DNA of 28,442 nt from Saprospirales bacterium (GTDB taxonomy: Bacteria; Bacteroidota; Bacteroidia; Chitinophagales; Saprospiraceae), in the NCBI GenBank assembly GCA_016719895.1, contig JADJYG010000024.1, positions 1-28,442 of the forward strand. Reading direction: 5' to 3'. The notes under the pieces were generated by a model, which saw only the letters and a program-made list of their open reading frames with translations, was not told where the DNA came from and made no database searches. The position numbers and the translations under genes were made by a program. Below, one piece after another: positions 14,604 to 23,899 of this stretch (its first letter is position 1; each line of letters opens with the position of its first letter).

Positions 14604-16700
14604 TTACGGTGTGATCCGCAACAGGCCCCGCATCGCCTGGGCATGGCCGGGCACTGTACAGACAAAGGTGTAATCGCCGGGGGCGGGGGCAACAAAATAT
14701 ATGGAGTCGGAAGCGCCGGGTTGGGTCAGCTTGGTGTGGAACAATACGTCCGGTGATTTTGGAACATACCACATTTCCGGCCCTTTTAGCCCCAGACTGG
14801 CGCCAGCGGCGCCAACGGCGTCGGCCGCTCCCGGTTTTACGATCACCAGGTTGTGCGGCATGTCGTCGGTATTGCTCAACGTCCACTTTATCCGGCTGCC
14901 TGTTTTAATGGTCACGAACGTCCGGTTATACTTCAGGCCGGGTAATGTACCGATCGTGACCGTTTGATCCACGGCGCTCCAGCCGGCCGGTTTCTGCGTA
15001 ACCCTTTTGCCGGCCGCCAGCGCGCCGGCCGGTTTGCCCGGCGTTGCCGCCGGCTTGGGCGCGGCGTGTAGAGCGTGCTGGCCGGCGCTGGCCGGCGCTA
15101 TTTTGCGCCGTGGCACATCCAGCTTGTCGCCATCCGGTATCCGGTTGAGTGTGTAATACGCCACCGGGTGTAGCAGCGGATAATGATCGCGGTAAGAACG
15201 CACCCCTTCCGCTTTGATTTCGTGGATATAATACTCCCGTAAGCTGTCGGCTACCAGGCGTACGGTAAGGCCGTCGGCGGAAACGGCCGCTGCATGCACC
15301 AGGTGCGTTTTTTCATTGACTACAGGGCTTCCATATACCGGATGGTATTTATAAATAAAACCGGTGATCTGGTAGTTGTCGGGGTTGGCCGCACTGGCCT
15401 TGTCCACTGGCTGGGTGAATTCCAGTTCAAAGCCGTCCGGCATAGCGCGGACTGCTTTCATTTCAAACGGAATTTTACCGGTCCATACCAGGCGTTGAAG
15501 TCCCCAGGGCGCCTGCCCGGCGGATCCCCAGCCTCGGTTGGTTTGGCCAACAAACATCGAACCGTCTTTACCCCAGCACATCCGCAACACGCCGGACTGA
15601 AACCCTTCGCGGAAGGAGAACGCAGCGCCTTGCCAGACCCCTCGGACCTTTTCTAAAAATACCCGGACGATTTTGCTTTGGCCCTGGTCGCCGACAAACA
15701 ACTGCCCGGTAAAAGGCCCGAACGCAGAATTTGTCGTATCGTGGATAATCTCCGAGGTAGATATACCAAGGATACTATGCGGTAGCCAGACGGCGGGAAG
15801 TTTTACACCGGGCACGACTTCGGCCACAGCATACAGCGGCAGCGGTTTTTCATCGGGAATGTTTTCCGGTTTTATGGCTTTGCCCGGCGGGCTAAACCGG
15901 GGATTGGCGCGGTAGTAGATATCATTCATTCGCACCTGGACCGGCGACTCCGGCAGATCGGCCCATCGGAGGCCCGCCGGATGGCCGGTAAAATCGCCTT
16001 TTTCGACATGCACAATACCGCCGCTACCCATCCAATCGCCCTGGTTGTCGGCATAAAAAAACGCGCTATTCACCATTCCTATTCCGCACGGCGAACGCAT
16101 GCCGGTCGCCCAGGGTTCCATACGGCCGTCGGGCCAGACGCGCAACGTCCAGCCCCGCCACGGCACCCGGCTTTCGCCCCGCCACCATTCGCGGTTGCCG
16201 AACGCAACATTGCCCGTAATGAACATGCTGCCGTCCGGGGCCACTTTCGGCCCGAACGTATACTCGTGGTAATGCCCGCTCAACGGCAGGCTGTACACCG
16301 TCTCGTAGGCATCGGCACGACCGTCGCCATTCGTGTCGCGCAGGCGGGTCAGCTCGCCGCGTTGTGCCGTGTACAAGGCGCCATCCACATACGCCAACCC
16401 CAATGTTTCATGCAGCCCTTTGGCGAATCGTGCGAAGCGGGGTGGTGTGTTGTTTTCCATGTACGGGTTGCCGATCAGCCAGACATCGCCCCGCCGGGTG
16501 GCTGCCGCCAAATCGCCGTTCGGCAAAGCCGTCAAACCTCCGATTTCGAGTTCGATACCTTCCGGCACCGGAAGTGTGACTATCTTGTAATAATCCCGCT
16601 CCAACGGGAGCGGACCGGCCGGGGTAGGAGTCTGGGCAAATATGGGCCCGGACAGAACTCCGGCAAACATAAGGAACAGCAACTTGTGCAGCATAACCAT
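14604..16700 (-). CDS. exported beta-propeller protein with C-terminal type-1 copper (cupredoxin) domain
   Basis: This 698-residue exported protein has a signal peptide (about 1-22, ending PIFAQ). Residues of about 30-400 resemble a sorbosone/glucose dehydrogenase-like or NHL beta-propeller, with GGLTALPNGDLAAATRRGDVW and a calcium-loop-like DTNGDGRADAYET. After further beta-rich sequence and an Ala/Pro/Lys-rich linker (about 545-585), the last ~120 residues are a cupredoxin. A complete azurin-type ligand set is visible: H616 (MPHNL), C681, H686 and M690 in the FVCTVPGHAQAM motif, so blue-copper electron transfer is likely. A periplasmic sugar or polyol oxidation role is inference. The ATG at 16694 is an equally good start. 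The stop of the upstream DUF1080 gene is only 7 bp away, so the two are surely one operon. Confidence 0.85.
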   Translation of the reverse strand: MVMLHKLLFLMFAGVLSGPIFAQTPTPAGPLPLERDYYKIVTLPVPEGIELEIGGLTALPNGDLAAATRRGDVWLIGNPYMENNTPPRFARFAKGLHETLGLAYVDGALYTAQRGELTRLRDTNGDGRADAYETVYSLPLSGHYHEYTFGPKVAPDGSMFITGNVAFGNREWWRGESRVPWRGWTLRVWPDGRMEPWATGMRSPCGIGMVNSAFFYADNQGDWMGSGGIVHVEKGDFTGHPAGLRWADLPESPVQVRMNDIYYRANPRFSPPGKAIKPENIPDEKPLPLYAVAEVVPGVKLPAVWLPHSILGISTSEIIHDTTNSAFGPFTGQLFVGDQGQSKIVRVFLEKVRGVWQGAAFSFREGFQSGVLRMCWGKDGSMFVGQTNRGWGSAGQAPWGLQRLVWTGKIPFEMKAVRAMPDGFELEFTQPVDKASAANPDNYQITGFIYKYHPVYGSPVVNEKTHLVHAAAVSADGLTVRLVADSLREYYIHEIKAEGVRSYRDHYPLLHPVAYYTLNRIPDGDKLDVPRRKIAPASAGQHALHAAPKPAATPGKPAGALAAGKRVTQKPAGWSAVDQTVTIGTLPGLKYNRTFVTIKTGSRIKWTLSNTDDMPHNLVIVKPGAADAVGAAGASLGLKGPEMWYVPKSPDVLFHTKLTQPGASDSIYFVAPAPGDYTFVCTVPGHAQAMRGLLRITP

Positions 16701-16707
16701 GATTACA

Positions 16708-18531
16708 TTACCAAATCAAATGATACTGAATGGATTCAGTGGCAAGCAGGATCAATTCCTGACCGGAAGCAGTGGTCCGAATCTCCGGCTTGGCAAATAA
16801 CCGGACATAATACCGTTTGTCATCTACTGCCCAGGTATTTTCCGCCACCTGTTCGATGCGTTGTCCGGCAGCTATGCGAAAGGCCAGATCAGGGGTGGGC
16901 GTTCCTGCAATATGAATTTCCCGGGACAGTCCTTTGCCGTTTTCCTGGGGGCTAATGCGGTCTTCGACCTGTATTCCATACACGGTATATTGGAACGCCG
17001 GATTCCCGCGGGCATCCAGGCGGTATCCATGTAGCCGGAAGGCTGCATCCGGCCCGAGACTGTCCGGCCACGCCCCGGTAAACGGCGCCAATGGCGGCGT
17101 ATCGCCCAGCAGTAAAACGCTGCCCAGTGGCTCAGCATGGCCGTCGCCGCGGTCGTGCCACATGGGAGTGGCGTCGAGGAAGCCGCCTTTCCAAACCTGT
17201 ACCAGGGCGCCATTTTCCAAATTATAGGTGTAACTCAGGCCTTCCGGGTATCCGACCGAAATGGGATGTACCAGCCGTTTGGGCTTGCCGGATGCCTGGG
17301 GGATGTCTATAAAAGATCGCATCAGTTCCGGCTCGTTGCCCACCTGTACCAGGATGGGCGCCACCGGGTTAGCCAGGGCATGGGAGCTGGGCAGATGCAG
17401 TGGCGCCGGCCGGAAGGCATTGCCCTCAATATAAAGCCCCAGGGCGGGTTGCAGCCATTCGGCAGCCTTGCAATACGTGATTTCAACGTCGACCGGGCCG
17501 GCCGGTAGCGATTTGGCGCCGGTGCGGGTCCACCAGGCTTGTCCAATCACCGTGTCGCCTGCAATTTTAAGCATACTATTCGCATTGGAAGACAGCGTAA
17601 ACCGGAAGGCGCCGCTCTCCGGAACGACCAGCGTGCCGAAAAATTGAAGGGCAAAGTCATTGTCACCCTTTGCATATTCCCAGGTAAGGCCGTCGGCATT
17701 CCCGGTGATGTCGGGTTTCAGGCTTGGAAAGTGCGGAAGGTAGTCGTGTTCGCCGGAAAAATACCGGTATTTCAACGCCTGAAGTTGGGGTGGCGTGCCG
17801 CCGAATGTGCGGTAGCGCAGATGCCGGAATGCCACCGGGCCGTGGTCGCCCTGAATCAAAACGGGCCCTGAGCGCGACTCGCCCGGGAATGCGGCGCCGC
17901 GGGTAGGGCCCGTGAGTTCCACGTTTTCCTGTACAGTGACGCCGTTGAGCACCACGCGAATCAGCCGGGCATTCGCCGTTTTTTTACCGGAATCATCGAA
18001 TCGAGGCGCTTGAAACTCGATTCTCAATCGTTGCCAAAGCCCCGGCGCCCGGGCGGCGTTCATACGCGGCGGTATGCCCTGGAAACCTTTTTGCCCTTCC
18101 GGTTTGTTATCATCCCAACGCTCGTACACGCCGCCGATGTCGCTGAAGGCCGGATGTTGTTTACCCCAACTGTCGAGCAATTGCACTTCATACCTGCCCT
18201 GCAGATAAATGCCGGAGTTGGAATGTGCAGCCATCATCACCTCGAGATCCAGATCGATATCGCCGTGTTCGAAACCCCAAACGAGGTTACTCCGGTGTTG
18301 GGCATCGGGCAGGTTGATCAGCACACCGGCGCCCGGCAACGCCCGCATATCTTCCGGTTTGCTAAAATCGGCGGCGGCATCGCCCGCAATTTGCCAGTTG
18401 GCTTGCGCCGGGCGAAAAGCCGAAAGGTCGACCAGCGGGATTTCGGTCATCGGAAAGAGGGTATCCTGTGCATGCCCCCAAACGGGACCGGCTGCCAGCA
18501 AACAGGTGAAAAATAAACGCATGATGAACAT
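16708..18531 (-). CDS. exported DUF1080 / PA14 domain protein
   Basis: This is an exported protein of about 607 residues. The open frame reaches back to 18672, but the first 47 codons lie inside argS and look non-coding; MFIMRLFF followed by a good signal peptide (ending GHAQ) marks the start at 18531 or 18522. Residues of about 35-245 form a concanavalin-like DUF1080 domain (3-keto-disaccharide hydrolase family), seen in HSNSGIYLQGRYEVQLLDSWG and the GPVLIQGDHGPVAFRHLRYR end. A PA14-like, probably carbohydrate-binding, domain follows (about 250-370, VPESGAFRFTLSSNANSMLKI). The C-terminal ~230 residues are a beta-rich region I do not recognise. DUF1080 proteins often act on oxidised sugars or glycosides. 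It precedes the propeller-cupredoxin gene by 7 bp. Confidence 0.85.
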   Translation of the reverse strand: MFIMRLFFTCLLAAGPVWGHAQDTLFPMTEIPLVDLSAFRPAQANWQIAGDAAADFSKPEDMRALPGAGVLINLPDAQHRSNLVWGFEHGDIDLDLEVMMAAHSNSGIYLQGRYEVQLLDSWGKQHPAFSDIGGVYERWDDNKPEGQKGFQGIPPRMNAARAPGLWQRLRIEFQAPRFDDSGKKTANARLIRVVLNGVTVQENVELTGPTRGAAFPGESRSGPVLIQGDHGPVAFRHLRYRTFGGTPPQLQALKYRYFSGEHDYLPHFPSLKPDITGNADGLTWEYAKGDNDFALQFFGTLVVPESGAFRFTLSSNANSMLKIAGDTVIGQAWWTRTGAKSLPAGPVDVEITYCKAAEWLQPALGLYIEGNAFRPAPLHLPSSHALANPVAPILVQVGNEPELMRSFIDIPQASGKPKRLVHPISVGYPEGLSYTYNLENGALVQVWKGGFLDATPMWHDRGDGHAEPLGSVLLLGDTPPLAPFTGAWPDSLGPDAAFRLHGYRLDARGNPAFQYTVYGIQVEDRISPQENGKGLSREIHIAGTPTPDLAFRIAAGQRIEQVAENTWAVDDKRYYVRLFAKPEIRTTASGQELILLATESIQYHLIW

Positions 18532-18532
18532 A

Positions 18533-18566
18533 TTGTTTTCTGCCTGCAAGGTAAGCGATACCTTTG
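18533..18566 (+). promoter_or_regulatory. candidate argS promoter
   Basis: TACCTTTG at 18559-18566 matches TAnnTTTG exactly. A TTG at 18533-18535 lies 23 nt upstream. The leader to the ATG at 18586 would be about 14 nt. It overlaps the divergent promoter for the DUF1080 gene. Confidence 0.5.
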
Positions 18567-18576
18567 CGCGCTCAAA
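18546..18576 (-). promoter_or_regulatory. candidate promoter of the DUF1080 operon
   Basis: On the minus strand TTTG (18576 to 18573), a 19-nt spacer, then TACCTTGC (18553 to 18546), near the TTTG/TAnnTTTG arrangement. It fits the start at 18531 or 18522 and would not serve the longer frame from 18672. Confidence 0.4.
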
Positions 18577-18585
18577 TATTCGGAT

Positions 18586-20436
18586 ATGACAATTATCGAG
18601 AACCTGCAAAAGGCCGTCGCCCAGGCCGTCAGCACCTTGTATGGAGAAGCCGTGGATGCCGGGCAGGTGCAATTAAATTCCACTCCGGCGGAATTCAGCG
18701 GCGACTATACCGTGGTTATTTTTCCCTTCGTAAAAATTGCCAAAAAAGCGCCGGATACTACTGGGGCCGAAATTGGCCGTTTTTTACAGGAACATATCGC
18801 TGAAATACAGGGGTTTAACGTGATCAAGGGTTTTTTGAACCTGGAGCTCAGCCCGACCTACTGGCAACACTTCTTAAAGGCGCTTCTGGACGACCCCGGG
18901 TACGGGCGTCAGCCGCGCTTGCAGCAAAAGGTAATGGTGGAATATTCGTCGCCCAATACCAATAAACCCCTGCACCTGGGTCACGTGCGCAACTGCCTGC
19001 TCGGGTGGTCGTGCAGCCGTATCCTCGACGCCGCCGGATACCCGGTGGTCAAGGTCCAGATTGTAAACGACCGTGGGGTCGCCATCTGTAAAAGCATGGT
19101 CGCCTGGCAGAAGTTTGGAGCCGGCAAGACCCCCGAGTCTTCCGGCCAAAAGGGCGATCATTTTGTTGGCGACTTTTATGTTTTATTTGAAAAGAAAACG
19201 AAAGAAGAATACGCCGCCTGGCAGCAAAGCGAAGCTGGCCTGGAAACGTTTGCGTCCAAACATAAACCCGGGCAACCGGAAGGCGACTTCTTCCGGGAGT
19301 ACAAAAACAAATGGTTCAATGAGCATTCCCGGTTAGGCGCTGAAGTACGGGAGATGCTTCGCCGGTGGGAGAACGGCGACGCGGCCACGGTCGAACTCTG
19401 GAAAAAGATGAACAGCTGGGTATACAAGGGATTCGAAGCCACTTATGCGCGGCTGGGCGTTGATTTCGACAAGCTTTATTACGAAAGTGACACCTACCTT
19501 CTTGGGAAAGACATTGTGGAAGACGGGCTGGCAAAAGGGGTGTTTTTTCGCAGGGAAGACGGCTCGGTTTGGGTTGATCTGACCGAGGCCGGCTACGACC
19601 AAAAGGTGGTGTTGCGGGCTGACGGCACCTCCGTGTATATCACCCAGGACCTCGGAACGGCCCGGATGCGGTATGAAGATTTTGGCTGCGAACAAATGGT
19701 GTATGTAGTTGCAGATGAACAAAACTACCATTTTGCGGTCTTGTTTGAAGTCTTGCGCCGGCTGAAGGAGCCTTATGCCGGCGGATTGCATCACCTGTCG
19801 TACGGATTGGTTGAATTGCCGACCGGCCGCATGAAAACCCGGGAAGGGACGGTTGTCGATGCCGACGACCTGATGGACGAAGTCATTGCCATTGCCCGCC
19901 AGCAGGTGTCCGAACGCGGCGCCCTGGATGAATTTCCACCGGAGGAACAGGCCGATATCCTCCGGAAAATTGGTATGGGCGCCTTGAAGTTTTTCATGAT
20001 CAAGGTCAACCCCAAGAAAAAAATGATCTTTAACCCGGAGGAATCGGTCGATTTGCAGGGCCAAACCGGCCCGTATATCCAATATTCCTGCGTTCGGATC
20101 AACGGCCTGCTGCAACGGGTGGAAAAGGAACAGGTTGATCTTGGACCGGCATTCACCTATACGAACATCCAGGCCCAGGAAAAAGAACTGCTCAAAGCCC
20201 TACAGGCTTATCCGGCAACCATTGTGACCGCAGCCCGGGAGCTGGATCCTTCCCATCTGGCAAACTATTGCTATACGCTGGCGAAAAGTTACCATCGCTT
20301 TTGGCATGACTTGTCTGTGTTTAATGCTGAGACCCCGGCGGCGAAGGCATTCCGCTTGCAGCTGAGCCGTGCCGTCGGGCAAGTATTGACGGCCGGAATA
20401 GCGTTGCTGGGCATTGAAGTGCCGGAGCGGATGTGA
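18586..20436 (+). CDS. argS: arginyl-tRNA synthetase
   Basis: This class I synthetase charges tRNA-Arg in the cytoplasm. At 616 residues it is slightly long for the family but complete. The N-terminal additional domain (about 1-110) is followed by the signature VEYSSPNTNKPLHLGHVRN, with the HIGH equivalent HLGH at 130-133. The KMSKS-loop equivalent is GRMKTREG (about 413-420). The C-terminal DALR-type anticodon-binding domain ends the protein (NYCYTLAKSYHRFWHD). The ATG is the only start fitting the promoter box 20 nt upstream. fhs follows after 51 bp and may be read from the same transcript. Nothing is odd in the sequence. Confidence 0.96.
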   Translation: MTIIENLQKAVAQAVSTLYGEAVDAGQVQLNSTPAEFSGDYTVVIFPFVKIAKKAPDTTGAEIGRFLQEHIAEIQGFNVIKGFLNLELSPTYWQHFLKALLDDPGYGRQPRLQQKVMVEYSSPNTNKPLHLGHVRNCLLGWSCSRILDAAGYPVVKVQIVNDRGVAICKSMVAWQKFGAGKTPESSGQKGDHFVGDFYVLFEKKTKEEYAAWQQSEAGLETFASKHKPGQPEGDFFREYKNKWFNEHSRLGAEVREMLRRWENGDAATVELWKKMNSWVYKGFEATYARLGVDFDKLYYESDTYLLGKDIVEDGLAKGVFFRREDGSVWVDLTEAGYDQKVVLRADGTSVYITQDLGTARMRYEDFGCEQMVYVVADEQNYHFAVLFEVLRRLKEPYAGGLHHLSYGLVELPTGRMKTREGTVVDADDLMDEVIAIARQQVSERGALDEFPPEEQADILRKIGMGALKFFMIKVNPKKKMIFNPEESVDLQGQTGPYIQYSCVRINGLLQRVEKEQVDLGPAFTYTNIQAQEKELLKALQAYPATIVTAARELDPSHLANYCYTLAKSYHRFWHDLSVFNAETPAAKAFRLQLSRAVGQVLTAGIALLGIEVPERM

Positions 20437-20487
20437 TTCCAGTTTTTGCTGTAACTTGCCCCGCGCCTTATCAGATTTAAACAAATT

Positions 20488-22164
20488 ATGCTCACAGACA
20501 TCGAAATCGCCCAACAAGCAACCCCAAAACGTATTGTGCCACTCGCCGCTGAGGCCCTCGGAATACCTGATGATGTACTGGAGCCCTACGGCCATTATAA
20601 GGCCAAAGTGGCGCTCGATTACCTGGACGGACTGCCCCATCGCCCCAATAGCAAGCTCGTACTGGTGACGGCGGTAAGCCCTACACCGGCTGGCGAAGGC
20701 AAAACCACTACCACGGTTGGCCTGGGCGACGCCCTCACGCGCATAGGAAAAAAGACCCTGATCTGCCTCCGCGAACCCAGCCTTGGCCCCGTATTCGGCA
20801 TGAAAGGAGGCGCTGCCGGCGGCGGCTATGCACAGGTAGTTCCGATGGAGGACATCAACTTGCATTTTACCGGAGATTTTAGCGCTATTGCGTTGGCGAA
20901 CAACCTGTTGGCCGCCCTGCTGGATAATCATATTCACCAGGGCAATGAATTGGGAATCGATATTCGCCGGATCAGATGGAAACGCGTGGTGGATATGAAC
21001 GACCGCGCCTTGCGCGATATCGTGGTGAGCCTGGGCGGGGTATCCAACGGTTATCCGCGCGAAGACGGGTTCGACATTGTTGTGGCGTCGGAGGTTATGG
21101 CTATTTTTTGCCTGGCAACATCGCTTTCCGACCTGAAAGAACGCCTGGGAAATATTGTGGTCGGTTATACCCATGACCGCAAACCGGTGCGCGCACGCGA
21201 CCTCCGGGCCCACGGGGCTATGACGGTGTTGCTGAAAGATGCCTTAAAGCCCAATTTGGTACAAACGCTCGAACATACCCCGGCTTTTATTCACGGCGGG
21301 CCATTCGCCAACATAGCCCATGGTTGTAATTCCGTTATTGCCACCCGGAGCGCCATGAAACTGGCCGATTTTGTCGTGACAGAGGCCGGATTCGGAGCCG
21401 ATCTTGGCGCGGAAAAATTTATTGATATCAAATGCCGGAAAGCAGGCCTGCGCCCGGACGCAGTCGTTTTGGTCGCTACGATGCGGGCTTTGAAATACCA
21501 CGGTGGAGCCGATTTGAAGGAACTAAACCGCGAAGATCTGCCCGCGCTGGAAAAAGGAATTGCTAATATCGAACGGCACGTCCAAAACATCCGGCAGTAT
21601 TTCGGGCTTCCCTGTGTGGTGGCGATCAACCATTTTACCTTTGACACCGAGGCGGAAATTCAATTGCTGCAGGAAAAGATGGAGCCGCATGGCGTTGCCG
21701 TGGTGGTTTCGAAGCATTGGGCAGACGGCGGGCGTGGCGCGGAAGACTTGGCGCGTGCCGTGGTGGAAGTGCTTGACCAGGCGGAAAACAATTTCCAGTT
21801 TGTTTACCCGGACGATCTTCCGCTGTGGGATAAAATGAAGGCCGTGGCCACTAAAATATACGGGGCGACCGACATCAGTGCAGATGCGGCCGTCAAACGG
21901 CAAATAAAAAAGCTGGAGGAAGACGGGTACGGCCACTACCCGGTTTGCGTCGCCAAAACGCAATATTCTTTTTCCACCGACCCGAAAAAATTGGGAGCGC
22001 CCTCCGGGCATATTGTCAATATCAGGGAAGTGCGGCTGGCGGCAGGAGCCGAATTTGTCGTGATGATTTGCGGCGATATTATGACCATGCCCGGTTTGCC
22101 CAAAGCGCCGTCTGCGGAAAAAATTGATATTGATGAACTGGGAAAGGTGGTCGGTTTGTTTTAG
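20488..22164 (+). CDS. fhs: formate--tetrahydrofolate ligase
   Basis: Also called 10-formyl-THF synthetase. It joins formate to tetrahydrofolate with ATP, feeding one-carbon units to purine synthesis and, in some bacteria, handling formate released by pyruvate formate-lyase or serine/glycine metabolism. It has 558 residues, typical of the family. The ATP-binding P-loop is TPAGEGKTTTTVG (66-78). Other family blocks are REPSLGPVFGMKGGAAGGGYAQVVPMEDINLHFTGD, HGGPFANIAHGCNS and TEAGFGADLGAEKF, and it ends KVVGLF. It lies between argS and glnS, all in the same direction. FdhD, another formate-related protein, is about 6 kb away on the other strand; a link is not shown. Confidence 0.96.
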   Translation: MLTDIEIAQQATPKRIVPLAAEALGIPDDVLEPYGHYKAKVALDYLDGLPHRPNSKLVLVTAVSPTPAGEGKTTTTVGLGDALTRIGKKTLICLREPSLGPVFGMKGGAAGGGYAQVVPMEDINLHFTGDFSAIALANNLLAALLDNHIHQGNELGIDIRRIRWKRVVDMNDRALRDIVVSLGGVSNGYPREDGFDIVVASEVMAIFCLATSLSDLKERLGNIVVGYTHDRKPVRARDLRAHGAMTVLLKDALKPNLVQTLEHTPAFIHGGPFANIAHGCNSVIATRSAMKLADFVVTEAGFGADLGAEKFIDIKCRKAGLRPDAVVLVATMRALKYHGGADLKELNREDLPALEKGIANIERHVQNIRQYFGLPCVVAINHFTFDTEAEIQLLQEKMEPHGVAVVVSKHWADGGRGAEDLARAVVEVLDQAENNFQFVYPDDLPLWDKMKAVATKIYGATDISADAAVKRQIKKLEEDGYGHYPVCVAKTQYSFSTDPKKLGAPSGHIVNIREVRLAAGAEFVVMICGDIMTMPGLPKAPSAEKIDIDELGKVVGLF

Positions 22165-22187
22165 GCGAAGACTAAATGGTATCTTTG
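22155..22187 (+). promoter_or_regulatory. candidate glnS promoter
   Basis: TTTG at 22155-22158 at the 3' end of fhs, a 21-nt spacer, then TATCTTTG at 22180-22187. This fits the Bacteroidota -33/-7 arrangement very well and places a start site about 20 nt before the glnS ATG. Confidence 0.6.
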
Positions 22188-22212
22188 CGCCCACGTCAAC
22201 CCGTTTTCGCAC

Positions 22213-23899
22213 ATGAGTATTGAAAAAAATCCGGCCGAGGAACCCGAATCCCGAAATTTTATTGAGGAGATCATAGAGCATGACCTGGCTACCGGCAAAC
22301 ACAAAAGCGTGCAAACCCGCTTCCCCCCCGAGCCGAACGGATACCTGCACATTGGCCACGCTAAAAGTATTTGCCTGAATTTCGGGCTGGCGCAGAAATA
22401 CAATGGAGAATGCAACCTGCGTTTTGACGACACCAACCCCTCGGCGGAGGAGCAGGAGTACGTCGATAGCATCCTGGCAGACGTCCGTTGGCTTGGCTTC
22501 GAGCCGGACCGCATCCTGTACGCCTCCGATTATTTTCAGCAATTATACAACTGGGCCGTTCAATTGACCCGGGCTGGCAAAGCTTATGTCGACTTTTTCC
22601 TCGCCGGAGGAAATCGCAGCCAGCAAGGGCAGCCCAACCGTACCAGGTACACCTGGCCCTTACCGCGACACGCCGCCCGCCGAAAACCTGGCTTTGTTAG
22701 AGCGGATGAAGAATGGCGAATTTCCGGACGGGCATTGCGTCTTGCGGGCAAAAATCGACCTGGCTTCACCCAATATGCACCTGCGCGACCCATACCTCTA
22801 CCGGATCAAGCGGGCGCACCACCACCGCACCGGCGATATCTGGTGCATTTATCCAATGTACGATTGGGCGCATGGGCAATGCGACAGTATCGAGCAGATC
22901 ACCCACTCCATTTGTACGCTTGAATTTATTCCGCATCGCCCGCTGTATGAATGGTTTATCGAACAATTGAATATTTTTCCGTCCCGCCAATATGAATTTG
23001 CCCGCCTGAACCTGAATTATACCGTCATGAGCAAGCGTAAGCTGTTGCAGTTGGTCAACGAAGGTTATGTACGGGGATGGGACGACCCGCGCATGCCGAC
23101 CATCAGCGCCTTGCGCCGCCGGGGATATACGCCGGAAAGCCTGCGGGAATTCGCCCGGCGGGTGGGAGTGGCCAAGCGGGAGAATATAATTGATGTAGGG
23201 TTGCTGGAGTTTTGTATCCGGGAAGATTTGAACAAACAAGCGTTGCGGCGCTTTGCCGTCTTAAAACCCATAAAAGTTGTCCTGACAAATTATCCGGAGG
23301 GGCAAGTGGAGTGGCTGGAAACGGAAAACAACCCCGAGGATACCGATGCCGGAAAACGGCCGCTGGCTTTTTCACAGGAATTGTATATCGAACAGGATGA
23401 TTTTATGGAGAACCCGCCACCAAAGTACTTCCGTCTTTATCCGGGAGGAATGGTGCGGCTCAAATCTGCTTATATTATTCAGTGTACCGAAGCGGTTAAA
23501 GATGCCCGGGGCAATTTGCTTGAATTGCGCTGCATCTATGTTCCGGAAAGCCGTTCCGGAGCGGATACCAGCGGCTTGAAAGTAAAGGGTGTCATCCATT
23601 GGTTGTCGGTCGCCCATGCGCACCCGGCGGAAGTGCGGCTGTATGACCGCCTGTTTCAGGTGGAAGACCCCGCGGCAGAAGACGATTTTAAAAAATCGAT
23701 TCATCCGGACTCCCTGGAAGTGATCGAACAGGCTTGGATAGAGCCTGCCTTGCTTCGGCCGGCGACCGGTGCGCGCTTTCAATTTACACGGCTGGGCTAC
23801 TTTGCCGTGGATCCGGATTCCACTGCGGATAAACCGGTATTTAACCGCACAGTGACCCTTAAAGATACCTGGGCAAAAGAAACGCAAAAGCAATCCTGA
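22213..23899 (+). pseudogene. glnS: glutaminyl-tRNA synthetase, frameshifted (one extra base)
   Basis: GlnRS charges tRNA-Gln with glutamine. The gene is read in two frames. Codons from 22213 encode residues 1 to about 128, including RFPPEPNGYLHIGHAKS (HIGH at 46-49), and end at KAYVDF; the frame then turns to nonsense until a stop at 22921-22923. The rest continues in the +1 frame through SSPEEIAASKGS, CLRAKIDLASPNMHLRDP, the KMSKS equivalent VMSKRKL (coded near 23024-23044) and the anticodon-binding barrels to 23899. The switch point is a run of five T at 22594-22598. The total span, 1687 nt, is one more than a multiple of three; dropping one T gives 561 intact residues, close to E. coli GlnRS. 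Everything else is conserved, so a sequencing or assembly error is the likeliest cause; a real lesion or +1 frameshifting is possible. Confidence 0.9.

Noticed and set aside
18532..18672. Extended N-terminus of the DUF1080 protein
   Set aside because: The extra 47 codons overlap argS and would put the signal peptide in the middle of the protein; a start at 18531 or 18522 gives a normal signal peptide and fits the promoter box.
20200..22542. Long minus-strand frames (337 and 339 codons) opposite argS, fhs and glnS
   Set aside because: They are shadows of three firmly identified plus-strand genes and have no family resemblance.
22590..22602. Programmed +1 frameshift in glnS as the leading explanation
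   Set aside because: There is no in-frame stop at the shift site, no upstream Shine-Dalgarno-like stimulator and no clear downstream structure; an error in a homopolymer is simpler.
22586..23899. Second glnS fragment as an independent gene starting at ATG 22586
   Set aside because: Its first residues (MST) come from the wrong-frame reading of the codons for YVDF; the N-terminal catalytic half with HIGH lies in the preceding frame, so this is one broken gene, not two.
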